A DNA stretch of 64,000 bases from Trebouxia sp. TZW2008. Taxonomy: Eukaryota > Chlorophyta > Trebouxiophyceae > Trebouxiales > Trebouxiaceae. This document shows, in pieces, positions 35,076 through 48,400 of this stretch. The stretch spans positions 186,001 to 250,000 of the forward strand of contig BDIU01000232.1 of the NCBI GenBank assembly GCA_002118135.1. The letters run 5' to 3'. The number at the start of each line of letters is the position of its first letter. Position 1 is the first letter of the stretch. A program made the position numbers and the translations under genes. The notes beneath the pieces were generated by a model. It did not search any database and was not told the DNA's origin. It saw nothing but the letters and a program-made list of their open reading frames with translations.

Positions 35076-38000
35076 ATGCCGCGACAGTTGTCGCTAATAG
35101 ATCTGAGCAACTTTGCTGAGCGCAAAGCTGAGATAACAAAGCAACTGCTGGATTCTGCTTCCGATGCCGGCTTCTTTTGGATTACGGGGCATGGCATTTC
35201 GCAAGTGAGCTGCTGTCCGTCCATCATTTTGCACTTCCGTGAGCACATGAGGCTTCAGAGCGCCTGACAACCCAAGACCAGCTTCTGCATATTCCTGGTG
35301 GTGATGCTTTGCACTGGTCATGACAGGAAGAGGTCCAGCAGCAGTTTGACAATGGCGACAGATTCTTGGATCTTGATGATGCCAGCAAACACTTTGCCAC
35401 ATTCAGACCTGAGCTGTTTATGGGATGGCGAGGTTTGAAAGACACCAAAGCAGCTGTTGGTAAGCCTAGTGTGCATATTTGCCACGTGTCATGAATGACA
35501 TGGCATACTTGATCTGGGACCACATCCTGCATGCTACACTATCATTTTTCATGGCGACTCTCATGTTTGTCATTTTACATGGATGCTAGATGGTTTGCTT
35601 CAGGCATCTCTGCATGTACAGTCTTGAGCGACTTGTTCTGATCAAAAGCTATGCAGTGCACATATGCCTTGGCAACCTGCAGGCACATCTTCATGGGAGC
35701 AGTACCTTGTGGCCTTCAATGAAGCCTATATGAGCGGCATCTGGCCCAGGGAAAGAGACCTACCTGAATTCAAGTATGTGCTGTATGTTCTGGGTCAGGG
35801 AATCTGCTCATGCCCATATATACAAGCCTTGCGCTGTGCTGTGATAGTTGAACCAGCTGCACAAGTGTCACAGCACTGACGCGTTGAGTGGCATGCAATG
35901 CAAGCATCAGTGCTGCCTTGCTTATAGATATCGAAGAGCATCCTTACTGCACACTGCAAACATGGTTGAAGAGCGCGTTCTAGCGGTTCTATGACATTTG
36001 GCAGGCCTTGCGTCTGTAGCTTCAGCATGCACCAAAGAAAGCCGCAACCGCCTGAAATGGATCAAACAGGCAGAATGTATTTCAGCAGCAGCAACAAGCC
36101 AGCACAAGCACCTGCTTTGCAAATGCCCAAAAGACCAAATGCTGCTGACAATAGTGTATGTTTGCAGAGCGAGAGCTCTGGCTTTTGCACATAAGGCCAA
36201 TGCCATAGCGCTCAAAATCCTGTCATGCTTTGAAGAGGCCCTACAGCTTCCACAAGGGTATTTTCAGCATGTGAGCCCTGCATCATCTCTTCATGCTGCA
36301 AGTTGTATGCACATACTGAATCTGCTAAACCATGCCATGATTATTGTCATCGTCATTATGTGCCGTACAAGCTGTTGTCACACAGACAAAATAACATTCA
36401 TGCAGTGGCAGCAAGTGGCAACCATGCCAAATGAAATTTGATGGCCAAAGGGCTTTGCAGCTATATACAGCAGGCTGCCAGTGTCACGCACACACACATC
36501 TTTGGCACAATCTAGGCTGCAATCTGGACATTACAGCCTGCACGCCCTGCCAGTTTGCGGCTGACATATTGAAGCTGCTGCTGATTGATGCTTGCATACC
36601 AAGCATTAGGCATTGTTGTGTCATGCATTAGGCACTGTCATGTCATGCAGTGATGTTGCTGATGTTTGAAATATGTCAAGGCTTATTGCTGAGGCAAATT
36701 TGCCAGCAGAAACAACTTCCCTCATTGCATCATCATTGCACAGATGGTTCGTCATGATGTAAACTTGCACCTGATGATGTCTGTGGCATTGCTGCTGTCA
36801 GCAACTTTTGTAAATGCGCACTTGTTGATATTTGTCACATTGCTGCTGCCATGCAATGAATATATTGACGAACATGCAGCATTTAGACCCAGAGGCGGCA
36901 GACAACAGGACCCTGTTTGGCTGGAACTACTACCCAGCCCCTGACAAATGCAAGCTACGGTCAGATCAGCTGCGGCTGCTACCGCATGCTGACACGGACG
37001 TCATCACCCTGCTGTTCCAGAAGCCAGGTACATCTTCTTCACTGCTGCTGACCCATGCTGCATACATCGCAGCCATGTGGCATAAATTAGAGGATGTGCC
37101 AGAGGTGCTTTCAGGACCTTCTCTGATGAGACGTCACATACAGCCTGGAGCCAGATTGACAGATGCAGACTCGGAGTTTGCTGCTGCTTCGGCTGCTCTG
37201 ACCTCAGCACGCATGTTTGAATGGACAAAGCTCTGCCTGTAAAGCACTTGACACAGGCGACATAGCAGCTACCTATGACATCAAGATTTGCTTGACAAAA
37301 CGCCATGTGTGCCATGCTACTGTCCCAACTGCAGCTCCATCAGTGCAATACTTATAGCCCCAAGATCTGAAGGTGTGCATGTGTTGCTGCTTTCCCATGT
37401 CCTGTGGTAATGAGTGGTGACCAATTCAAGGCGCCTGTGACCGCTGCTTGTCACTCACAATTGAAAGCAACCAGGGACTGTTGATCATGTGATAGCATAG
37501 TAAACTGTGCAGGAGAGCCTGGGTTGGAGATTCTCCCAGGCAAAGATGCTGACCGGCATGCTGTGAATGACCCTTCTGGCAAGGATAGTTATGGCTTGAA
37601 TGGAGCCTGGACAGGTGAGCAAGTCTGGCTTCAGCTGTAAATTGGGCATTGACACACCTGTGGCCAACTTACTGCCATAGACAGTCACAAGCATTCAAGC
37701 TGCAGCGTAGCTGCAAGGCTTGCTCTGAGCGCCTTTGTTAACATCATGCATAGCATTGCCATGCAGACATACAGCTTGGAAACTGCTGTAATTTGTGCAA
37801 GATGAGTGCTTGTCAAGGAATCATGTGAGTCAGCTTTTGAGTGCTTCAGCATCTTTGGGCAGTGATGGTTCTCTTGATAGTGTTTGTGTGCAAAGGTGGC
37901 ATACCACAAGGCAAATGGACCAAAATGAATCCCATTCCTGGCGCCATCACAGTCAACATTGGCAACATGCTCATGCGCCTGAGTGACAATCAGCTCAAGT

Positions 38001-38634
38001 CAACCTACCATAGAGTGCGAGCGCTAGAGGAAGGAGAAGTTTCAGTAAGCATTGCAACCAAGCTGAGCAACATATTAAGACGCAAAGACTGATGAACTGC
38101 ATGCTTTGTCATGATCACATGCTGCACATTTTGCCATCCACTTAGTCAACTGTGCATGCTGCAGGCATACAATGTGACCTGTTGCAGTGTATTTAAAATG
38201 CTACCAGCTCAAGAGTTGACCTGCTCTGCATCAGATGCTGCACTTACATTCTTATTCATGGGTTGCAGACCATGAGAGCAAGCAGTCTATGCATGATGTA
38301 TGGGACTGTATGGTCAATTGGCTGATGCTGAGTCACAGAAGATGCTGCCTGAAAGCAGCCGCGTCGAGCTCTACAGCGCCTTTCCTATGCTCAGTGTATA
38401 AAGTCCCCGTTGCAGGGTGAGAGGCGAAGCATGGTGTTGTTTGTCCATGGGCGCGGGTCAGCCATCATGCAGGGTCCCAAAAAGGCTTACCCTGCTCAGA
38501 CAGTGGCAGAAATGATCGCCATGAATGGCAATGGTTATGAGAAGGTCAAACAAGACAAGGAGTGGCAAGAACTGGTCATGAAGTCTCAGCCACGCAATCA
38601 GGGCACTCAGCCAGCACTTGTTGAGGTTGTTTGA
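35076..38634 (+). CDS. 2-oxoglutarate/Fe(II)-dependent dioxygenase (DIOX_N / 2OG-FeII_Oxy)
   Basis: Eight exons: 35076-35204, 35327-35459, 35683-35773, 36168-36270, 36880-37027, 37513-37614, 37896-38044, 38416-38634; 357 residues, all phases close. The N-terminal DIOX_N domain has the typical start (LIDLSNF, then AGFFWITGHGI). The catalytic double-stranded helix shows Fe ligands H188-x-D190 (PHADTDVITLL), H273 (STYHRVRAL) and the 2OG-binding R-x-S at about 288-290, next to GLEILPG and PGAITVNIGNMLMRLSDNQ. The enzyme couples substrate hydroxylation to 2-oxoglutarate decarboxylation in the cytosol. The superfamily includes isopenicillin N synthase, gibberellin oxidases and the IAA oxidase DAO. 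Substrate cannot be read from sequence. Head-to-head with an AUX1-like gene. Confidence 0.92.
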
Positions 38635-39477
38635 TTCTGTCTGCTTTGCACGCATGTATGTATACAGAAGCAGCTTACTTCATACTGTAGTTGTTAATTG
38701 GTTGTTGTGCCTGAGCATTTTCAGGACGTGCGATAATCATATGACCAAATTCTTTATTTCAGCAGGAGTTGGAAATCATTTCTTGCTGAGCATTCTTGCG
38801 GAGGAATCACGAGCTACATTCCATCAGCCGTCACCACGAAGAAGTCATGTATGATACAGTCATTGTCGGTGGGATTGGTGAATAATTGCTGAGCAGAAAG
38901 CAAAACAATGCGAGTCAAAAGCTGGGCCAAAAGCACTGCTGACCGTTGACAAAAGCTCAGCAGGAAGCAAGAAGGGTGTCAAGAGCTGGGCAAAACATCA
39001 CAGAAGGAGTGGGTCAACAGCCACACACGGGTGTCAGAAGCAAAACCAAAGGTGTTGTAACAAGATCAGCTTGATCTTAGCCCGACAGATTTTGTTTGTC
39101 TTGCCTGTGCCCGGTGCAACTCAAACCCTGCACCCCAGGACCCGACTCGACTGCTCTATTCCCAACTCACAGCCCATGGGCCAAGTCACTGACAGCTCAA
39201 GTCACTGAGAACATAAGGCACAACACGAAATGTCTTGTGGCTTTGGTGACGCTCAAATTCTGCCGTACTCAACAAGGAGTTACAGTAATTTCTCTTTTTA
39301 TTACAGCAAATGCATCTGCAGTTATAAATTGTGATGCCGCCTTCTGATCTGCTGCAGCTAGAGATATCATGTTTGGAGGTGCACACACCTAAATGACTGT
39401 CATGCACTAAGTCACATTCCAAAGCTCAACGTAGAGTGCAGTGCCCTGCTAGCTTGCTGAGCGCTCAACAAGGCTTG
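38635..39477. other. Convergent intergenic region, dioxygenase / ABCA
   Basis: Between two convergent stops. Contains degenerate repeats at about 38880-39060 (AGCAGAAAGCAA.., AAGAGCTGGGC../AAAGCTGGGCC..). No exon or RNA gene seen. Confidence 0.5.
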
Positions 39478-42400
39478 TCAATTGAAAGCTGTCAGTCTCA
39501 CACCAGCCTCTCTTGGTATGCGCACAAATACCTCCTCAAGAGTGGCATGACTCACGCCCCAATCTACAACCTGCAGCTGCCCGTTCATCTTCAGCTTATT
39601 CATGAAGTCAAACAGCTCACCAAGGTCAATGCTAGCGGCTGGCAGTTCCATCTTGAGACTTCCACCCAATGAGTGGACAAGGCGCGCTCCATGCACAAGC
39701 AGTTCAATAGCTTCAATCACTGCCTGAGCCTGCTTGGGAGGTACAGACAGACTAAAGGACAGGTAGTCTCCATAGCGCGCTGTCAGCTCCTGCAATTGCA
39801 GAGCACTTCAGCATTCTGAGCAATCACACATCGCTTTGATCTGATGCCTACACCTAGCACATGTGCTGGATTGCCTGATCAATTACTAATTATTATAAAT
39901 TGATCTGATGCAGTCAGCATGATGACATGCGCAACTGCATAGTCATCGATGATAAGGTTGAAGCCTCAGTTGTACGATCTTTATAGCTTAGGACATGCTA
40001 CATAATGACTTGACCTGGTTCAATGAGCACAATCAAACATGCGCACTGCCACAGAACTCACATAGTGTCAAACACACTAGGTGCAGCAAGCAGTGACTGC
40101 TTTGATGCTGACAGTCATGAAATCTGACTACCATCATTCTGTTGAATCGGCAGCAAATGCCCAGGAACAGATAAAATATGCAATTGGACTGAAGCATAGC
40201 AGTTCGCAACTGCTGCATGACAGCAGGCTTGATATGTGATGCTGACCTGAGGGTTGCCAATGCATGACAGCTGGCCATGAACAAAGATGCCAATGCGGTC
40301 ACACAGCGCTTCTGCTTCTTCCATGCTATGAGTTGTCAGCACAATGGCTGCGCTGTGCTTGGCGGTCCTGATCACATCCCACAGCATACGTCGAGATGAT
40401 GGGTCCAAGCCTGCGTTATGACACAATGCTTGTCTGTGTCCTGTTATGTATGTGCGAGTGAATGTACACCTCAGCTGGTGAGTCAAGTGGATCTAAGGCT
40501 GTCTGCAGTCGAGATGACACAATGCTTCCAACTCTGAGCAGTGACAGCTGTTGTCATCTGGTGAGTTGTGTTTGCCTCAGTCACAGGCGCAAACTCAAGC
40601 TGCACAATGCAGAAAAGGCTTGGCAGGAGTTTGGCCAGACGTAGCGCAGAAACAGGTTGTAAGACGAGCTCAAACCAATAACAAGAAATCTAAAGGCAAG
40701 AAATGGCAGGCTTGGTAGGCGCCACACATTGACATGACGATCGCTGCAAAAGGCCATTGGGAATACCACAAGAACTGCAAGCAGGGCAGGGCTGAGGGCA
40801 GAGAGTGACCTGTGGAGGGCTCATCCAGGAAGACAACCTTAGGGCGGCCCACTAGGGCTATGGCCACGCTCAGCCGCCGCCTCATGCCCCCACTGCAGCA
40901 TCAGACTGCATTGGAAAAGTGGTACAATGCAAGTGACTTCCCATCAAGGCATGCATGCATCAAGATGTTTGCATTTCCGGACAGACTGACGTGACACTCC
41001 TTGCGCACTGCTGCCTCATGCCTCCACTGCATCAACACAAAGCATCACGACAGAGCATGAGCACTGTGCAACCACACAGTGCATTGCTAGAGTGCATCAC
41101 CAGATGGCACGACCACAGTGCATGAGAACGGTGCATCAGAACAGCAGCATATACAAACTGCAATGCATCAGCAAAACAGCACAATGAATGTCATGCTGTG
41201 TTGCATTTGCTAACAGGTTGGCATCAGGCTACTTGTGCATAATGTGCAAAGCTGCTGCAAGCATTGCTGGTGGATGAGACACACGGCAGCTGGATTGCTT
41301 GTGCATGACTCATGGACAGCTGCTTTCCCCTCAGGGATGGTTGTCAAAGCCTAGGGCAGGAACAGCAAACGCGCAAGTGGTCTCGTGCATCACCAGCGTG
41401 ACACAAGAATATGCAATCTGTTTTGCATGCTTATTGAGCGTAATAGAGCTGAGAACAGCTTTTTGCACCGAGATGAGAAGTGCCTAGGTGCCATGAATGT
41501 GGATCAGGCAATACAAGCAGTGGTGTTACACACCTATATGAGGAGACCAGCTTGTCACCAGCTCTATCAGCCAGTAAGTTGACAGACCTCAGCCCTTCTG
41601 TCACAGCATCATTCAGCTTCTTGCCCTGTACAGTAGCAACCTATGCTCTTCAGTTGTTGTCAGCACGAGATAGGCAACATGCAGATAGTGAAACAGCTGC
41701 ACATCATCAGCTGCAGCTGGCACAGTCAGTGCCTGCAAGGATGCAGCTAGGCAGATCATTTTGTCAATGTGGACAGTAGCTGAGCTCCAGTACAAGACTA
41801 TGCTGAAATAGATGTGGCCTGACATGAAGGGGTCCAGAGCTCCAGGTCTGTCAAACTGACTCACAGCAGATTGTTCAGCAATGATCTGGACAACAGTCTT
41901 GCTGCAATAATGTCAAGACTGACCCATGTGGTGAGCCGACCTTGAATGCATGTATCTTGGCATAGAAAAGGAGCTGCTCTCAGCCACTCAGGCTGGCTCA
42001 CATTAGGTTGTGCCTAGGTTAAGCCACTCAATGCACTCGGCAACAGATCTCAACTCAGCGGACACTTGACTTAAAGCTACCTTGAATGCATGTAGCCTGG
42101 CATAGAAGAGGAGGTGTTCCCGGCCTGTCAGGCTTCCCCAAAGCAGGTCGTGCTGAGGGCAGATCCCCACCAGCCCTGAGGTACCTGCCATGCCGCTGCG
42201 CATGCTGCGCCCCTCAATCCAGATTGAACCAGATGTGGCATCGAGAAAGCCTTCCATCATCTGAATACAGGAAATGCTTAGCAAACATACAACCTTTTTA
42301 GTTTGTGTTTATCTCTGTGGTCACTACATCTGCAAGTCTCATTGCAGCAAATGTAGACATTGCATGTACGTGCAATCACCTTGCTAATGTCAGCAAGCAG

Positions 42401-45400
42401 ACAGGGACACATTGCTGTTGGCAAACAGGTGAAAGGACAGACACAAGACGACTGCATTACAAAATGGTGATTGAGCGCTGTGTGTCGCATGCCCTTCAAT
42501 GTGGTCCATGCATCCTCTATGCATACACCTCAAAGTCAAGCACAAAACCAGCAGGCCATTACACAAATGCATGCTCTCGCCTATGGTGGTGGTTTTGCCA
42601 GCGCCGTCAGGACTTAGCAGTACAGGTCTAAACGTTTGACCATAAAAACACCAGATCAGGGGATATGAGTGCTGCTACTTTACAAACATAGTTGGCCTGC
42701 GTCCTCAGGTCTTAGCAAACATCTCTTCACAAAAGTTGTCCTTACCTTGATTGGACCAGTAGGGCCCACCTCAGTCTCATACAGAAAGTCAGCAAGCAAT
42801 TTCACAAGTGCACAAGAATGCTCTCACCTTGATTGTCGTGGTTTTGCCAGCGCCATTAGGACCAAGCAGGCCAAAGCACTCCTGCCTGTTGATGCCCAGT
42901 GATAGCCCGGCCACCGCTACTTTGGCCTTGTTGCCGTCTTTGCCTCTATACACCTTCCTCAAGTTGTGCAGCAGGATGGCAGGGCTGTTAGAATCGTGAG
43001 CGCCCTGCAACTGCCCTTGTGCCCTGGCTTCTATGGCTGCTGCTGTGTCTACTGCTAGGTGGACAGTGTCTGAATGTGATCCTGTGCATGCTGGCATGTG
43101 GTTTGAACCAGAGGCTGCATCTGAATTTGTCAGTAGGTCCTGTGCTACGACTGCTGTCAGTGGCACATCTGAGTCCGTATCTCTGCCTGAGTCTGCAGGT
43201 ATAAGTTGCTGTGCCTCTGTCTGTGTGTGCATGTGAGTGACTAATCGCCTGGCTGTTGGAGTTGCCTCTGTCATGTCATGCTGCATTTGCGCCCAGAGCT
43301 GCTCAACCCGTGCACGCTCAGCAGCCACATCAGCAGGCTCGTCCAGTGTTTGTTCAAGCGTTGAGTTGGCGGATGATGACGTTGCATCTGATGACTTTGC
43401 CTGACTGGACTGCTCACTGTCAACTGATGATGCTGATGAGGCTGAGTGCAAAGTCTGCGCCTCGAGATCTACAGCAGCTGCACTGACTGTGTTGGCTTGG
43501 GCTGTGTGTGTGACTGTCTGAGCCCCTGATGGCATCAGATGTGGCATGCTGTGCGGATGGTCCTGACTCTGACCGTCGCCAGGACTGACGTTGGCAATGC
43601 TACCTGGCCCACTGCCTGCTGCTATGACAGCTGGGGGTCCAGTGCTTGCTGCTTCTACCGTTGCTGCTGTATCTGAATGCCCTGCAAGGCTGCATGATGC
43701 AGTCCTTGCAGAGACATGCTTTTTGGATCTGCCCAGATGTTGCATGGCTGCACCAAGTGCAGTCAACATACGTTTGGCTGGACCTCTCTTGATTTGAATG
43801 TGCAGTCTGTGGGTTGCTACGGCATGGTGACCTTGTCCGCCTGAATGCTTGATTGCTGCACACAATGCATTGCACAAGCGACTGGATGCTGCTTCATTGG
43901 TCTGAGTGTCTACTCTGTTGTGTGGCAAGGTGTGACTGGTTTGTGCTCTGCTAGCACGGCGCTTAGCGAGCCATCGTTGCAAGGGACCTGACTGATTCTG
44001 TGCTGCATTGGCTGCATCAGGACTGCCTGGATCAGTGTACTTCACCCCCAATAGGAACATGGGGTGCTTCGGGGCTCCCATACCAGTATCCAGCACCTGC
44101 GACCACCCACCAAATGTGATGTACATTGTTCATATATGCTGTTTCCAGGATGCGTCTGGAAGGTGTCCCTCATGATGCCGACCGGAGTAGGCCTTCCTTT
44201 GCTGTTGTTTCTGTCTTTTCTGCATGTTGAGACAGTGCAATGGCAATAAAATATGCCTGCTCACGGAGAACAAGCCTGCTGTGTAAACGCAGAAAAGGAG
44301 TAAGGCATGGCAGCGTTCTACTTTGCATTTGCGCAAGCAAAGGGTCAGCACAGATGGCACTAAACTGCAGCAAAAGGGGGAATCATCAGCTGATCATTGC
44401 ATAGGCTAATCTTGTAGCTGTGACCAAGTCAACACTGTCATCTCAATCGATGTTAGTGATGTGTCTCTGCAGTGAGATACTTCACTTACCTGGTCAAGAT
44501 ACCAGGCATTGAACATGAAAAGCGCCCACTCAGCAGCAAATATGCCCCACACTGTGATCATGCCACATCTGGGGTCATGCAGCTTAGCCCAAGTCAAGCC
44601 TTCCCCACCGTTGCGATCAGCCAGGAATGCATACTGGCTCAGTTCATATAGACCTGCACAACAGCCCAAAAAAAATCTTTGCATGCTCAAATAGCTGTTG
44701 CTGTCCAACTCAGGATCATTGAGGTTGATCAGGTAGCTGCTTCAGGAATTGCTGTTGACTGCAAAAGGGCCTTGATCAATTGCACCGCAGCGATCAGACA
44801 GGAGCCGGCCACAGCGGTGCTGGCCAGCCCTGTTCCGGTTTTGCTGCAGAATTGGCTTGGTTCACATAGACATGCGCAGCAGCCCAGCTTGAGGACACAA
44901 TCACGATTGTGTATATCAGCCAGCAGGAATGCTGCGTGTATGTGACACAAGTCTGGTCTTGCCAGGCTGGCTGGTGCCGAGCATGACAATATGAACGACA
45001 AAGGGTGCTCTTCTGTCATACAGCAGCCATGATCATGTGACAACTTGTAGGTCAAGCTCTAGAGACACAAAGCAAACGACAGCTGGGATTTGGGATGACG
45101 GCGGCCACCTTCTGGCTGCGTCAATTGCAAGTGTCCACGGCAAGCCAGCAGGTCAACCGGCTTAACATCTTGCAGCCAGGAGTTTACAAAACAGGGGTCA
45201 AATTCATTCTGCAAAGAGCAAAAGCCAGATACAACCAAAGATCTGAGAAGGGCGCTTTGCGCTCCTAACGCGCAAAAAACACTACAGCACTCAAGGTTCC
45301 CGGGCGATCACTCAGCCGAGTACTAGTTGAGCCCAATCCAGTTTGACTTCCCTGATCGGACGAGAAGGGGTCTAGTCTGGATGGTATGGCCGTAGCATAC

Positions 45401-48400
45401 TAGTTAAGCCAAAACGCCAATACAGATGCCGCACCAAGTGGCCTCTGCAGAGGTTACGCCGGTGCTGACTTCGCAAGACACCCATTGAAAGTCCTGTTTC
45501 ACAAAACTGTGCAAGTAAAAGATCAACGCTGACCTCTGAAGAGCCCCATGGAGGGGATGATCTGCAGGCAAGTGGCTGGAACAGAAGGCCCTTGCTCAAT
45601 GACCTGCGTCAGCACTATCTTGCCCAAGTCACTATGCAAAAGGTGAGGGCAGGCCTGACCTCTGAACAGCCCCATAGAGGGGATAATTTGCAGGCATGTG
45701 GCCGCTACATTTGGCCCCTGCTCAATGAACTGCGTCAGCACCAGGTTGGCTCCAAAACCAGACATGATGACCCAGACCACTGCCACCAGCACTGCAGGGC
45801 GTGCCTGACTGCATAGGGCACTGAAGGACAGGCTGCCAGCACACAGCACATTGCCCCATAGCCAGTACAGCAAGATCTGCATGCGTCAAGAAACTACAAT
45901 TCTGCCACCGCAGTGAAGTAACAAACTTGGAACCCAAGCCCCATACAAATTGTACAGCAAGATCTGCACAAACCAATACTTGTGACTGCACATTGTAGAG
46001 CCAGAACCATCGTTGTCATGATCACTGGCGTGCTTGCTGGTGAAGCTTGATGACTGTGTTCAGTGCGCACAGACGCCACAAAGCAGCCACAAGCCTAGCT
46101 GTGCCAGAATGAATTGAAACGAGATTTAAAAGCTTGTTGGTTCAGGAAATGCAGCAGCTGCCCCCCAAGGTCATGACATAGGGGAAGGCAGCTCTCGATC
46201 AGCTACCATGCACCACACAGCATCATTTGACCTCGAGTGGCACAAGACAGCAAGACAGCTCAGCACATGCCTTGCCAGGCAGGTAGAGCTGATAAGCAGG
46301 CAGGCAGAAGGATACAAGGCACACCAAAACAGCCCAGCTGTTCTTGGTGACAAGCTGCCCAGCAGTCACTTTTGCTGATGTTTGTGGTCGTATTGCAATA
46401 GCTGACCTGGAATCTTGTCAACAGGCAGATTGAGGCATGTGTACACAGAGCAGTGAAACAAAGCAGGAGGTTATACGGCACACCTGAACTCCCCAGCTGT
46501 TCTTGGTGAACATTTTGAGCCCAATGGCGCACCCAAATATGGCAAAGACTGCCATGAAGAGGATGTACACGCCCATCTGCCAGGCATATGTCACCAGATA
46601 GAACACTCTGCATTTGCGGCAAAAGCTTAGAATGAGAAACGTCATCGCACTTCACATATGTTGAGAGAGCAGTGCTCCTGGCAACTGCATAGAAACCTTG
46701 AAAACCAATAATTGACAGTCATCATTGCACTGCATATGTGCTTGATAGAGCAGGGCCCTCCAGTTGGTAAATCCAGATGAGCCCATAGCATGTGTGTGGA
46801 CAATGCTGTCAAAGCTACAGCGGCGACGCTATTTGCCACCAATATGCAGTGTGTAGGCAGAGCAGTATCTGCAACATTGCTCTGACTGCACAAGGACAAT
46901 GCCATAAGCCCAAATCAGCCTGTCGCACAAGAGCAAATCAGCCTGAGACTTCTTACCTGTCAGGCACGCCCTGCATCTTCATTAGCACATGCAGAACCTT
47001 TCTTTCTTGTACATCAGCCTCAATACAGACAAGAACATGACAGGCATTTACTAATCAGGGCAGAGACACAATGAATGGCAGAGCTTGGTGATACATGCCT
47101 ATCAGGCAAGCCCTGCGTCTTCATCATCACATGCAAGGGGTGCTCCCTTGCATGCACCAGCCCAAACTCCAACAAGACTAGGACAGGCATTGCTGCACAG
47201 CACAAACAGACCACAAACTATGGCAGATGCATGGCAGATGAGCCGCAGGGTTTCTTGCCTGTCAGGCAGGCCCTGCATTTTCATCATGACACGCAGGGAA
47301 AGCTCCTTCTCATGCACCAGCCCAAACACAAACACAGGCAGCAGCAGCTGCATGAGCCATTCAAAGAAGAGGGGCCCTAGGAGGCTGCTAAAGTCTAGCT
47401 GCAGGCTGCTTGCCGCTTTGGGCATGTCCCGCACTCCTGCCAGCTCCACCCTGTACTCTGAGCCCTGCATTTAGAGAACAGCAGCACTTTTGGTATCAAT
47501 AGTAGGCATGGGACACATACACGGCTCAAAGCTGGTGGCAGGCTAGTCTCGGTATCTCAAGCCAGCGCTCCCCAGCCTCTCGTTTTCTACAAGTAGCTTG
47601 TGCCTGACTGTCATTCCAGATCTGTTCCAATGTGAGTCCTGCATGCTGAGAAGCATACACATGCAAGCAGCACTGCACCGTTGTGTCACACAAGCTGGTA
47701 CGTCATACTTTCATGTGCATGCGCACACGTATGTGCACGATGGCGGCAGAATGGTCAGGGTACTTAGTGTGTCTTGTGTTGTCATCAATCCCAGCAGCCC
47801 AGACACACACACACAGGGTCTGCATGGCTGCCATGACAAAAAACAGCCACTCATGACAGATGTCGCCACGTAAAAGCTTGACAATGCAAAGCACTGCATG
47901 ACAAAAGGAAATCACCACATCACAACAGAAGACTACAATTCAGCATGTTCAAAGCACAGCACAGAAAAGAAAATTGCTGACCTTAGAGTAGGAGAGGAAA
48001 GCATTGGCGGCTAGATTCATGGCTTGGTTCCATCGCTGCACGGTGGGCGCCCCAACCCCCTCCCCACTACCCCCATTCCCTGCTGCATCTGTGTCGTTCA
48101 CCCTAATGTTGACTTGCAGGCTGCTGCGGTTGGTGCCCTGCCAGTCAAAAACAGCCCCCGGGTATTGCCTGCAGCAAGCGCAGCTATGGTCGAGCTGAGG
48201 GGTCTAGGGGTTTATATTTGAGGGTTTGAGAGGCTGCATAAGCAGAGCAGCCAGAGTGTTATTGCATCACAGCAGGCATTACTACTTCAGGGTATAGTTG
48301 CAGCAAACTTGTCATGCACAACAGTCAAGTATCAAAATTTGGTGACATTGTCTGTATGACTCCATCTCGGTTTTCTACAACTGTAAGGACGTATCAACTG

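Noticed and set aside
42575..42625. Second ABC nucleotide-binding domain
   Set aside because: Only the P-loop block is present, with no upstream or downstream NBD sequence; it is an intronic echo.
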